DNA of 64,000 nucleotides from Bacteroidales bacterium (GTDB lineage Bacteria; Bacteroidota; Bacteroidia; Bacteroidales; VadinHA17): NCBI GenBank assembly GCA_016715075.1, contig JADKBK010000005.1, positions 186,001 to 250,000 on the forward strand, read 5' to 3'. The translations under genes and the position numbers were made by a program. The notes under the pieces are model-generated. The model saw only the letters and a list, made by a program, of their open reading frames with translations, did no database searches and had not been told where the DNA came from. Numbering within the stretch: the first letter of the stretch is position 1; every line of letters starts with the position of its first letter. Positions 35,435 to 44,802 of this stretch are shown here, one piece after another.

Positions 35435-36880
35435 ATGAAAAACCTAACCATCCTTTTTTGTCTTCTTTGTGTAGCAACAGCGTGTAAAGAAGTATCCGCT
35501 CCTGAGCCATTTGGACCGATCCCATCTGAACGGCAGCTCGCCTGGCATGGAATGGAGTATTATATGTTTGTCCATTTCACTGTAAATACTTTCACAGATA
35601 AGGAGTGGGGTTATGGCGATGAAAAGGAGAGTGTTTTCAATCCCTCTCAGATTGACTGCAGGCAGTGGGCTAAAACAGCAAGTGATGCAGGCATGAAGGG
35701 AATAATAATAACAGCAAAGCATCATGATGGTTTTTGCCTGTGGCCTTCTCAATTTACAAAACACTCAGTCAAAAACTCTGTATGGAAGTCGGGTAAAGGT
35801 GATGTTTTAAGGGAGTTGCGCCAGGCATGTGATGAGTTTGGCCTTAAGTTCGGCGTATATCTTTCCCCATGGGACAGGAACAGCGCAGTTTATGGTACCT
35901 CTGAATACCTGACATATTATCGTAATCAGCTTCATGAACTGCTCACGAACTACGGTGATATATTTGAGGTATGGTTTGACGGTGCTAACGGTGGAGACGG
36001 ATATTATGGAGGCGCCCGGGAGATGAGAAAAATTGATAATAAAACCTATTATGACTGGCCTAATACTCACAAAATAGTAAGAGAATTGCAGCCATCAGCA
36101 GTAATGTTCAGTGATGCCGGCCCTGATATACGATGGGTTGGAAATGAAAGCGGTATGGGGAGTCTTACCAACTGGTGCCTGCTTAAGAAGGATGAGATGT
36201 ATCCTGGCGGAGATTTCGCAAAGATTCTGGGCGAAGGACATGCGGATGGTACCTCATGGGTTCCCGCTGAAGTGGATGTTTCAATCCGTCCCGGGTGGTT
36301 TTACCACCAGTCGCAGGATTCCCTGGTAAGGTCGCCTGAGAACCTTATGGAGCTCTATTATTCTTCAGTCGGACGAAACAGCAACCTGTTGCTGAATGTT
36401 CCGCCTGACCGGCGCGGCCTTCTTCATGAAAATGATGTTAAATCCCTAATAGCTTTCAGAGAGTTGCGGGAAAAAGAATTTTCTTTCGATCTGGCAAGGG
36501 GTAAGTCAGCTGAATCAACTGAGTTCAGGGGGAGAAACTTTATTGCATCTTTTGTGAATGATGGAGACCCGGAATCTTACTGGGCCACTTCCGATAATGT
36601 AAAATCTGCAAGCATTACAATTAATCTTGGAGAAAAAACAGAGGTGAACAGAGTCCTTATCCAGGAAAATATAAAATTAGGCCAGAGGGTTTCCAAATAT
36701 AAGGTATACGCAATGGCAGATGATAAATGGGTCCAGGTTGCAGACGGGACAACCATCGGACATAAGATTATCCGTAAGTTCCCCGTTGTCTTAACCACTG
36801 ATATCAGGATTTCGATAGATGACGCCCTGGCCTGTCCGGCAATTTCAAATATTGAGCTTTACCGGGCGCCGGGTCAGTAG
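35435..36880 (+). CDS. Alpha-L-fucosidase, GH29, with C-terminal discoidin-like domain
   Basis: A 481-residue lipoprotein (signal CLLCVATAC, Cys17 lipidated). The GH29 catalytic barrel covers about 30-340, with AKHHDGFCLWPS near residue 94 and the nucleophile Asp182 in EVWFDGANGGDG. The acid/base is not certain from sequence. The last 140 residues resemble an F5/8 type C carbohydrate-binding module (SYWATSDNVKSASITINLG). It fits the subfamily that acts on branched alpha-1,3/1,4-fucosides more than the pNP-fucosidase type, but this is a soft call. It follows the DUF1080 gene on the same strand and is convergent with the nitroreductase gene. Confidence 0.9.
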   Translation: MKNLTILFCLLCVATACKEVSAPEPFGPIPSERQLAWHGMEYYMFVHFTVNTFTDKEWGYGDEKESVFNPSQIDCRQWAKTASDAGMKGIIITAKHHDGFCLWPSQFTKHSVKNSVWKSGKGDVLRELRQACDEFGLKFGVYLSPWDRNSAVYGTSEYLTYYRNQLHELLTNYGDIFEVWFDGANGGDGYYGGAREMRKIDNKTYYDWPNTHKIVRELQPSAVMFSDAGPDIRWVGNESGMGSLTNWCLLKKDEMYPGGDFAKILGEGHADGTSWVPAEVDVSIRPGWFYHQSQDSLVRSPENLMELYYSSVGRNSNLLLNVPPDRRGLLHENDVKSLIAFRELREKEFSFDLARGKSAESTEFRGRNFIASFVNDGDPESYWATSDNVKSASITINLGEKTEVNRVLIQENIKLGQRVSKYKVYAMADDKWVQVADGTTIGHKIIRKFPVVLTTDIRISIDDALACPAISNIELYRAPGQ

Positions 36881-36902
36881 GGATTAACAGCCCGGAAATC
36901 TG

Positions 36903-37562
36903 TCATTCCTGTTTTCCGGGTACTCCGACAGTCTGGGCTATAATTATTTTCTGACTTGCCTTTAATCCCAGTTCAGTTTCCAGGTTGCCTGCCGGAACAG
37001 ATCCTCTCACGACGCAACCCAGATTTGCCGATGCACAGTAAAGGTAAATATTCTGGGCTATGAAGGCTGCATCCGCATAAGTCATAAAGAGATCAGAATC
37101 TTTTATCTCGTCGCCTTCTTTCTTTCCACGTTTACTCATATCAGCAACGTATACAATATTAAGAGCTGCATCGGCCACAAAGCTCTGTCCTCCTGTTTCT
37201 TTCCTCAGGTCTTTATTGTTGATAAATTTGAGTGAATGCGATGCTGCTATATAAACATAGCTTCCCTGAGGAAGGGTAACATAAATATCAATCTCCTGCC
37301 AGTTCATTGCAGAGGGAGCAGTCCTTTTGCCCTGCTCCGGCCTGTTGATGCCAAATCCAGCCCATAAGAGATCTGAAAGTTGCTGACGTGTCAGACTATC
37401 CGTGGTATATGTCCTGGTTGTCTGTCTTTCATTCAAAGCCTGCATGAGTGGTTTTCCACCGGTTTTGTCAGGAGCCGGCAATACAATATCCTGGGCAACA
37501 AGGGGTAATAGTGCCACATTTAAAAAGAGGATTCCGAAAAAAATAAAAATGTATTTTTTCAT
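36903..37562 (-). CDS. SagB/ThcOx-type nitroreductase-fold protein, secreted
   Basis: A 219-residue protein if the ATG at 37562 is used, which opens into a signal peptide (residues 1-23, ending LVAQD). The FMN-binding nitroreductase fold of the SagB subgroup follows: LNERQTTRTYTTDSLTRQQLSDLLWAGFGINRP, read in two parts, then KRTAPSAMNWQEIDIYV and AAFIAQNIYLYCASANLGCVVRGSV. SagB relatives oxidise azolines in peptide maturation, but an exported single-domain form with no cyclodehydratase partner is more likely a flavoprotein reductase of unknown substrate. The heptamer array at 37682-37845 lies in its upstream region. Confidence 0.85.
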   Translation of the reverse strand: MKKYIFIFFGILFLNVALLPLVAQDIVLPAPDKTGGKPLMQALNERQTTRTYTTDSLTRQQLSDLLWAGFGINRPEQGKRTAPSAMNWQEIDIYVTLPQGSYVYIAASHSLKFINNKDLRKETGGQSFVADAALNIVYVADMSKRGKKEGDEIKDSDLFMTYADAAFIAQNIYLYCASANLGCVVRGSVPAGNLETELGLKASQKIIIAQTVGVPGKQE

Positions 37563-37681
37563 GATATAAATAATTTGAGGAGTTTTATAGATCACTAACA
37601 AATTTATTTAAAAATTCTTAACGCTACATCTTCTTTTTATGCAATTTAAAATTTTGGTAAGTCAGTATTTATAATATAATC

Positions 37682-37845
37682 ACCCTTCACCCTGAGCCCT
37701 CCGCCCTGCGCCCTGCGCCCTGCGCCCTGAGCCCTGCGCCCTCCGCCCTGAGCCCTCCGCCCTCCGCCCTGCGCCCTGCGCCCTCCGCCCTGCGCCCTGC
37801 GCCCTGCGCCCTGAGCCATCCGCCCTGCACCCGGCACCCGGCACC
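37682..37845. repeat. Degenerate heptamer tandem repeat, 23 units
   Basis: Twenty-three 7-bp units with a shared GCCCT core and varying last two bases (GC, CC or GA), starting ACCCTTC, ACCCTGA, GCCCTCC and ending in two ACCCGGC. It fills about 160 bp of the 352-bp gap between the divergent SagB-like and SpmAB-like genes. The open frame across it (Gly-Arg-Arg-Ala-Gln-Gly repeats on the minus strand) is a by-product. Copy number should vary easily by slippage. Confidence 0.9.
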
Positions 37846-37914
37846 ATTTCTTTTGTCTTTTGACTTTTATCTTTTATCTTCTAATATGTTATCTTAGCAA
37901 CTCAAACTATTTTT

Positions 37915-39147
37915 ATGGCATTAAACTATATCTGGATTGCATTTTTCCTTGTCGGTTTCGCGGTTGCGCTGGGAAAATTAATTTTCACAGGAAATATGCA
38001 GATATTCAATGATATGGTTAATGCTGCATTTTCAAGTGCAAAGACAGGTTTTGAGCTGTCATTGGGGTTAACAGGGGCACTGGCATTATGGATGGGGCTT
38101 CTGAAAGTGGGAGAGAAGGGAGGTGTGGTAAGAATACTTGGCCGGTTAATAGGTCCGCTTTTTGAAAAACTTTTTCCCGGGCTGCCAAAGGGTCATCCGG
38201 CATACGGATCAATAATGCTTAATATTTCGGCTAATATGCTCGGCCTCGACAATGCGGCAACGCCTGTAGGTCTTAAGGCGATGAAGGAGATGCATGAAGT
38301 CAATCCTGATAAGGAAACTGCGTCGAATGCCCAGATTATGTTCCTGGTTCTAAATGCTGCCGGACTGACGATAATACCTGTGAGTATCATAGTTTACAGA
38401 ACTCAGCTTGGTGCAGCCAATCCGGCCGATATATTCATTCCCATACTGATCTCAACATTTGCTGCTTCCCTTACTGGGATGATAAGTGTGGCTATAATTC
38501 AGAAAATCAACTTATTTGACAGGGTTATAATTGCATACCTGGGTGGACTGACGGCCATTGTCGCGGGAATAATTATATATTTCAGCGGACTTCCCAGGGA
38601 GCAGATCTCTTCCATATCAACCTTCTCAGCCAATTTTCTGCTTTTATTGATAATAGTTACATTCATTGTGCTGGCGATGATTAAAAAAGTAAATGTTTAT
38701 GATGCATTTATTGAGGGCGCAAAAGAAGGATTTAATATTGCTATCAATATTATCCCTTTCCTGGTAGCTATTCTTGTTGCAATTGGAATATTCCGGGCTT
38801 CTGGTTCTATGGATTTTATTATTTCGGGTATTACCCGGTTTTTTGACTGGCTTGGTATTGATACGCAATTTACAGGAGCTCTGCCTGTTGCATTTATGAA
38901 GCCTCTTTCAGGCAGCGCTGCAAGGGGCCTGATGATTGATGCTATGACTACTCATGGGCCTGATTCTTTTTTAGGCAGACTATCGTGTACGATGCAGGGA
39001 ACAACGGATACTACTTTTTATATAGTGGCTGTCTATTTTGGATCTGTCGGAATAAAGAATACGAGATATTCAATCGGCTGCGGATTGCTTGCCGATCTTG
39101 CAGGATTCACAACTTCGATATTTGTAGCTTACCTCTTCTTTACATAA
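37915..39147 (+). CDS. Spore maturation protein A/B-like membrane protein (nucleoside recognition/gate domains)
   Basis: A 410-residue polytopic protein that fuses the SpmA-like and SpmB-like nucleoside-recognition (Gate) domains found as separate genes in Bacillus. Motifs include GLTGALALWMGLLKVGEKGG near residue 53, MLNISANMLGLDNAATPVGLKAM near 102 (read in two parts), and the C-terminal LSGSAARGLMIDAM and MQGTTDTTFY segments. Non-sporulating Bacteroidota commonly have it; it is thought to be a transporter-like protein of unknown substrate. It is 9 bp upstream of the GntP gene and begins a four-gene plus-strand operon. Confidence 0.88.
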   Translation: MALNYIWIAFFLVGFAVALGKLIFTGNMQIFNDMVNAAFSSAKTGFELSLGLTGALALWMGLLKVGEKGGVVRILGRLIGPLFEKLFPGLPKGHPAYGSIMLNISANMLGLDNAATPVGLKAMKEMHEVNPDKETASNAQIMFLVLNAAGLTIIPVSIIVYRTQLGAANPADIFIPILISTFAASLTGMISVAIIQKINLFDRVIIAYLGGLTAIVAGIIIYFSGLPREQISSISTFSANFLLLLIIVTFIVLAMIKKVNVYDAFIEGAKEGFNIAINIIPFLVAILVAIGIFRASGSMDFIISGITRFFDWLGIDTQFTGALPVAFMKPLSGSAARGLMIDAMTTHGPDSFLGRLSCTMQGTTDTTFYIVAVYFGSVGIKNTRYSIGCGLLADLAGFTTSIFVAYLFFT

Positions 39148-39156
39148 TAATCTGTT

Positions 39157-40487
39157 ATGAGTATTCTGTCAACTTCACTACTGGTCGGATTAAGTATTAT
39201 TTCAATAATCATCCTGACTTCAAAGTTAAAACTGGATGCCTTCATCGCTCTTTTTCTCGTTTCTGTTTTTCTGGCATTTGCCGTTCTCCCTGCTAAGACA
39301 ATTGTTACAACGATCCAGCAGGGTTTCGGTAATACAATGGCCTCAATAGGATTTCTGATAATTCTCGGTGCGATAATTGGGATCTCGCTCGACAGAACAG
39401 GAGGTACTCTGAGTATTGCGAGGTTTATTCTTTCAAAAACCGGAGAAAACAGGACGGCCCAGGCGCTTGGGATAACAGGATTTATAACCGGATTGCCGAT
39501 ATTCTGCAATGCAGGCTTTATAGTACTAAGCGGTCTTTCAAAATCATTAAGTTCGAAGTCGAAACTGGCAATGCCCTTTATGGCTACAGTTCTGGGATGC
39601 TCACTTTATTCTGTCCATTGTCTAATCCCGCCTCACCCGGGTGTACTGGCCGCAACTGGTTTGATAAAGGTAAATATAGGCTATCTGATAGTTATCGGGA
39701 CTGTTTTTGCCATACCCGGTTCAATAGCAGCATATTTCTGGAGCAAGTGGATTTCAAAAGGGAAAAAGTACCTGCCTGCCAAAGAGATTGAATCAGAAGT
39801 AAATCTCAAACCAGAGAATCTTCCTTCAGCTTTCCTCTCATTCCTTCCGATAGTTGTCCCCCTTCTGCTGATTTCGCTCAAATCTCTTATTTTCATGATC
39901 GACAAGGGAGGTGAGAGCCTGATTTCAAAACTAATTATTGTACCGGGTGAACCAATTTTTGCCTTATCGGTCGGAGTTATCCTCGCCATGCTTCTGATTA
40001 AGAATAAAACAATTGCATCTGTGAATTCTATTTTTTCTGAAGCAATAGTGAAAGCTGGTCCGATTTTAATAGTTACTGCAGCAGGCGGAATGTTCGGAAT
40101 GGTAATTCAGGCTACCGGAACCGGTGAATCAATGGGCCGATTGCTGGCTGGAACAAGCATCGGAATTGTTGTGCCGTTCCTTATTGCCGCTGTAATGAAA
40201 ACAGCACAGGGATCCTCCACAGTTGCCATTATTACGACTGCTTCATTCGTTGCTCCTATGTTGGCGATGCTTGGTCTCGACTCTGAATGGGAAGATTGCT
40301 TGCTATACTTTCGATGGGTGCCGGATCGATGGTAGTCTCACATGCCAATGATTCATACTTCTGGGTTGTTGCAAATTTTTCAGAAATTGACCCTGATGCT
40401 GCCCTGAAAGTTTATTCATCATCAACTCTTTTAATGGGACTGGTAGTCTTTGGATGTATCTGGGTTACTTCACTTATTATTTTGTAA
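39157..40487 (+). CDS. GntP-family permease (frameshifted near 40295)
   Basis: Gluconate:H+ symporter-family membrane protein. The first frame covers 39157 to a stop at 40335, but its last 16 residues are out of family. From about 40287 the frame shifts to read MGRLLAILSMGAGSMVVSHANDSYFWVV, the conserved GntP C-terminus, up to 40487. One A is missing in GAATGG (expected GAAATGG, around 40295-40299), so a single-base deletion explains both. Corrected length is about 443 residues, normal for GntP. Many hydrophobic segments and the motif LIPPHPGVLAATG are visible. Substrate could be gluconate, glycerate or a similar sugar acid, suggested by the glycerate kinase 50 bp downstream. Confidence 0.85.
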
Positions 40488-40537
40488 TATTTCCAGTCTG
40501 TTTTGTTATGGTGTTTTTAGTATTTATATTTTAATGA

Positions 40538-41854
40538 ATGAATAAGAGGATAGTTGCAGAACAGATATTTCTGGCAGGCATTGAAAGAGTTTTGCCGGTG
40601 AAGTTGATTAATAAATCAATTTCATTGAGGGATAACGTGCTGTTAATAAACGATATGGGTTTCGATATTAATGCTTTAGAAAACATATATGTAATTGGTG
40701 CAGGCAAGGCAAGTGCTTTAATGGGTGCAGAAGTTGAAAGGATTCTTGGTGACAGGATTACAGACGGTCATATAGTTGTCAAGTACGGCCATTCGTATCC
40801 GCTTAATAAAGTAAAAGTTACTGAAGCCGGACATCCTGTACCTGACTCAAAGGGCTTCACTGCCACCCGATCAATACTTGAAATTGCCACCCGGGCAGAT
40901 GTCAATGACCTGGTAATTTGTCTTTTATCAGGAGGCGGATCAGCCCTTCTTCCGGACTTTCCGGAAGGATCTTCAGAGGCCGCGATTATGATTGTTAATA
41001 ATCTTCTTGTGAAGTGCAGTGCCACAATCAGGAGATCAATACTGTGAGGAAGCATCTTTCCGAATGTCAAAGGTGGCCAGCTGGCGAGAGCTTTATATCC
41101 AGCTGCACTTTTAAGTCTCATTTTGTCTGATGTTAATGGAGATCCGCTGGATGTGATAGCATCGGACCTACAGTACCTGATCCTTCAACTTTTTCACCAG
41201 GCACTGGATATTGTCAGACAATTTGATCTTGAAAATTCCTTGCCGGAGAGTATTCTTTCCTGCCTGATCAAAGGAGCTGAAGGGATCAGGTCCGAAACAC
41301 CAAAATCCGAAGATAAGGTCTTTGCCAAAACTCATAATATACTGATAGGGAACAATAAGCTGGCACTTGAAGCATCAAAAACAAAAGCTGCTGAATTAAA
41401 TCTGAATACAGAAATTATCAGTGACAGGATAGATGGTGATGTTTCGGAGGTCTCTGAATACATTATAAAAACAGCATTGAAATACCAGGGAGATTCATCT
41501 GTAACAAAACCCTGTTGTCTTCTTTTTGGAGGGGAACCCACAGTAAAGGTATCAGGCACCGGAATGGGAGGCAGAAACCAGCATCTTGCCTTATATTGCT
41601 CTGAGGGGTTGAGGGATCTTCAGGGAATAACAATTCTCTCGGCAGGCACTGATGGCAATGACGGACCCACATCAGCTGCCGGAGCTGTAGTGGATTGCAG
41701 TACACATTATGATGCTGTTTCCAGGTCAGTTATACCTTCTGAATATCTCGAAAGATATGATTCATTCAATTTCTTCAGACAGGCCGGTGGACATATTATC
41801 ACAGGGCCTACAATGACTAATGTTATGGATATTATTGTTGTAATAGTGGAGTGA
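40538..41854 (+). CDS. Glycerate 2-kinase (GckA/MOFRL type), with two compensating frameshift pairs
   Basis: Phosphorylates glycerate (or hydroxypyruvate) with ATP. The N-terminal domain has VIGAGKASALMGAEVE near residue 51 and ICLLSGGGSALLPD; the C-terminal MOFRL domain has LLFGGEPTVKV, GGRNQHLAL and LSAGTDGNDGPTSAAGA. Read straight through, a stop occurs at 41045-41047, and the fragments are 40538-41047 and 41123-41854 in the same frame. A missing C near 41029 and an extra G at 41062 restore INTVRKHLSNVKGGQLARAL. A missing G near 41165 and an extra T near 41194 restore VIASGPTVPDPSTFHQ, a family signature. The protein is therefore intact once four single-base indels are corrected. Its stop overlaps the sulfatase ATG. 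Confidence 0.88.
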
Positions 41855-43422
41855 TGAAAAAGCACGATAACATCTCAATTTTACTAAATCCTCTGAAAGC
41901 ATCATTTTATATTTTTTGTATGCTTGTTTGTTCCGTTACTTCAGGTTCCGGAGCAGAGCCTGTAAAACGTCCGAATATCATAATGTTTCTTGTTGACGAT
42001 ATGGGATGGCAGGATACCTCTTTGCCTTTCTGGACAAGCAGGACACCGTTTAATGAAAGGTACCATACTCCGGCGATGTCAAAGCTGGCAAGTGAGGGGA
42101 TGATGTTCACACAGGCATATGCTACGAGTGTTTGTTCACCAACCAGGGTCAGTCTCATGTCAGGTATGAATGCAGCCAGGCATCGTGTTACCAACTGGAC
42201 TCTTGAAAGAGACAAGCCTGTCGACGGCAAAAGTGAGATTCTTGTATATCCTGACTGGAATGTAAACGGTGTACAGCCTGTCGATACTGTTCCGCATTCA
42301 GCATATGCAACTATGCTACCCCATTTGCTGAGAGATAATGGTTATTTTACAATTCATTGCGGTAAGGCTCATTATGGAGCCATTGGAACACCATCAGCCG
42401 ATCCTCTGAATTGCGGTTTTGATATCAATATTGCCGGCCATGCTGCAGGAGGTCCGGGGAGTTACCTGGGAACAGAAAATTTCGGGAACAGTGAAAAAGG
42501 AGGATATACTTCGCCCTGGGGTGTCCCGGGTCTTGAGAAATATCACGGCGATTCTGTTTTTCTTACGGAAGCTCTTACACGCGAAGCTCTGAAGAGTCTC
42601 GATCAGGCTAAAGCAACAGGTAAGCCGTTTTACCTTTATATGGCACATTATGCCGTGCATATTCCGCTTTATGCAGATAAAAGGTTTTATGATAAATACC
42701 TCGATATGGGGCTTAATGAGTCGGAAGCCCGGTATGCTTCCATGATTGAAGGGATGGATAGAAGTCTGGGCGACATTATGGATTACCTTGACAGGAAAGG
42801 TCTTACTGAAAACACAATAATCCTCTTTATGTCAGATAATGGAGGCTTTAGTCTGCGTCCGCGTGCCGGCGAATTGCATACACATAATAAACCCCTAAAC
42901 AGCGGCAAAGGATCGGCATACGAGGGAGGCATAAGGGAACCTATGATAGTGAAGTGGCCAGGCAAAGTCCGTCCTGGAACCAGCTGCAGTGATTATCTTA
43001 TTGTCGAAGATTTTTTCCCTGCAATTCTTGAAATGGCGGGAATAAAAAATTATTCAACAGTTCAGAGAGTTGACGGGAAAAGCTTTGTGCCGATGCTGCG
43101 TCAGAAGGGGACCACCTCCAACGGCAGGAAGCTATACTGGCATTTCCCAAACAACTGGGGACCGACAGGACCCGGTATTGGAGCAACAAGTACAATAAGG
43201 AGCGGCGACTGGAAGCTGATATACTTTTATGAAGACAGCCATTTTGAATTGTATAATATCAGCAATGATATCGGTGAAAGTCATAATCTTGCGGATCAGG
43301 AGAGGACAAAAGTCAGGGAACTGGCTTTGAATCTGGGCATGTATCTTCGAAGTACCGATGCTCAGAGACCATCATATAAATCCACAGGAAAACCTGTGCC
43401 CTGGCCTGATGAAAAACTATAG
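41854..43422 (+). CDS. Sulfatase (formylglycine-dependent, arylsulfatase-like)
   Basis: A 522-residue secreted type I sulfatase. The ATG at 41854 shares one base with the glycerate kinase stop. After a signal peptide ending near GSGAEP comes the metal site FLVDDMGWQDTSL, the formylglycine motif CSPTRVSLMSG (Cys94 modified by an FGE, encoded elsewhere), and the C-terminal metal ligands in MSDNGGFSLRP. The Lys/His residues KAHYG and MAHYAVHIPL match the active site. It should remove sulfate esters from glycans, consistent with the fucosidases around it; the exact substrate is unknown. It is the last gene of the SpmAB-GntP-kinase-sulfatase run and is convergent with fucP. Confidence 0.92.
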   Translation: MKKHDNISILLNPLKASFYIFCMLVCSVTSGSGAEPVKRPNIIMFLVDDMGWQDTSLPFWTSRTPFNERYHTPAMSKLASEGMMFTQAYATSVCSPTRVSLMSGMNAARHRVTNWTLERDKPVDGKSEILVYPDWNVNGVQPVDTVPHSAYATMLPHLLRDNGYFTIHCGKAHYGAIGTPSADPLNCGFDINIAGHAAGGPGSYLGTENFGNSEKGGYTSPWGVPGLEKYHGDSVFLTEALTREALKSLDQAKATGKPFYLYMAHYAVHIPLYADKRFYDKYLDMGLNESEARYASMIEGMDRSLGDIMDYLDRKGLTENTIILFMSDNGGFSLRPRAGELHTHNKPLNSGKGSAYEGGIREPMIVKWPGKVRPGTSCSDYLIVEDFFPAILEMAGIKNYSTVQRVDGKSFVPMLRQKGTTSNGRKLYWHFPNNWGPTGPGIGATSTIRSGDWKLIYFYEDSHFELYNISNDIGESHNLADQERTKVRELALNLGMYLRSTDAQRPSYKSTGKPVPWPDEKL

Positions 43423-43465
43423 TTTAGTTCTCAGAAGATTCTGATTGTAAGTATTCCGGGTTTTC

Positions 43466-44740
43466 TTATCTGACTATTGAACCCCTGAATGAGTACCAGG
43501 CAACATATAGATATGCAGCAAGCGGAACTGTCATTGCAATTGCCATACTGTCAGTCCTTTCAGCGATATAGCCCATCAGGGGAGTACAGAGTGCACCGCC
43601 GATGATTGCCATGACAAGAACAGATCCCCCTATCTTGGTATTTTCACCCAGGTCTTTGATACTGATCGCAAAGATTGTTGGATACATCAATGACATAAAG
43701 AAACTTGTCAGGAAAATGGCCCACATCCCGATCCATCCCGGAATAAGTATACTGAATCCTACAAGGATGACATTAATGCTGCTGTACAATCCCATCAGCA
43801 TATTGGGCTTTATATATCGCATAAACCATGTGGCGCTGAATCTTCCGATACCAAAGGCAACCAGGGTACCTGTCAGGAAATAACCTGCAACTTTTTCCGG
43901 TTGCCCGGTATAGTCCTGAACATATGGTATGAAATAACTCCACGTTCCAACCTGTGCTCCCACATAGAAGAACTGGGCCAGCACTCCTTTCCAGAAATTT
44001 GGAAAATGCAGGAGATCACTGAAGCTACCCTTTGCGTCGTTATCAGAAATTAGCTCAGTATCAAACTTCGGAAATTTGACTTTCATCATCAGGATAGCCC
44101 AGGTCAGGGCAAATATTGCCAGTCCGATATAAGGTTTTACTACCCGCATAGTCTCATTCTGCAAAAAGGAGTCATATTGACCTGAAAGTTTCATTGAAGC
44201 TATTTCAGACTGCCCGGGTTCAATACCCGAGAAAATAAATATTGTGCCCAGAAGCACTCCTGTTACTGAACCTATAGGGTTGAATGCCTGCGAAAAGTTT
44301 AACCGTTGCTCGGATGAATCAGGATTGCCCATCAGAGCGATGAATGGATTGGCGCCTGTTTCAAGGAAGGCCAGTCCGGAAGCAATTATGAAGAGTGAGA
44401 AAAGGAAAAATCCGTATTTCCCGATTATCGCAGCAGGCCAGAAAAGCATGCATCCGATTGAGTAAAGAAGCAATCCGCAAATAATCCCTGTTTTGTAGCT
44501 ATAGCGGCGCATCAGGATTCCTGCCGGAATTGCAAGAACAAAATATCCCATATAGAATGCTGATTGTATCAATCCCGCCTGGAATCGTGAGATTTCCATC
44601 GATTTCATAAACTGTTTGATAAGCACACCATTAAGATTATTTGGGATTCCCCACATAAAAAACAGGATTGTGACCATTATAAACGGCAATAAATATCCGG
44701 GAAGCAGAAAACCTGCCTTATTTTTTTTCGATGCATTCAT
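43466..44740 (-). CDS. fucP: L-fucose:H+ symporter-type permease (FucP family)
   Basis: A 424-residue MFS protein of the FHS family. It has about twelve membrane segments and the family's marks: FFMWGIPNNLNGVLIKQF near residue 27, FIALMGNPDSSEQRLNFSQAFNPIGS (read in two parts) with the conserved AQAFNP/SQAFNPIGS element, and YFLTGTLVAFGIGRF. It should import L-fucose released by the fucosidases encoded upstream. It is the last gene of a minus-strand operon in the order GH95, methyltransferase, GH29, permease, with 62 bp to the GH29 gene. Specificity for fucose is inferred from context as well as sequence. Confidence 0.9.
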   Translation of the reverse strand: MNASKKNKAGFLLPGYLLPFIMVTILFFMWGIPNNLNGVLIKQFMKSMEISRFQAGLIQSAFYMGYFVLAIPAGILMRRYSYKTGIICGLLLYSIGCMLFWPAAIIGKYGFFLFSLFIIASGLAFLETGANPFIALMGNPDSSEQRLNFSQAFNPIGSVTGVLLGTIFIFSGIEPGQSEIASMKLSGQYDSFLQNETMRVVKPYIGLAIFALTWAILMMKVKFPKFDTELISDNDAKGSFSDLLHFPNFWKGVLAQFFYVGAQVGTWSYFIPYVQDYTGQPEKVAGYFLTGTLVAFGIGRFSATWFMRYIKPNMLMGLYSSINVILVGFSILIPGWIGMWAIFLTSFFMSLMYPTIFAISIKDLGENTKIGGSVLVMAIIGGALCTPLMGYIAERTDSMAIAMTVPLAAYLYVAWYSFRGSIVR

Positions 44741-44802
44741 ATTAATCTCATTGTGTCGGAGAGTTCTTATTTTCTGCAGACTGATTATTTATTCCGGTTC
44801 GC

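Noticed and set aside
37646..37837. Minus-strand open frame with Gly-Arg-Arg-Ala-Gln-Gly repeats
   Set aside because: It is only the translation of the heptamer array; since 21 bp equals three repeats, any such array stays open and gives a repetitive peptide.
37682..37845. CRISPR array
   Set aside because: Units are 7 bp without spacers, and no cas gene is in the window.
40287..40487. Separate small membrane protein
   Set aside because: The sequence is the conserved C-terminus of the GntP gene in a shifted frame, not an independent protein.
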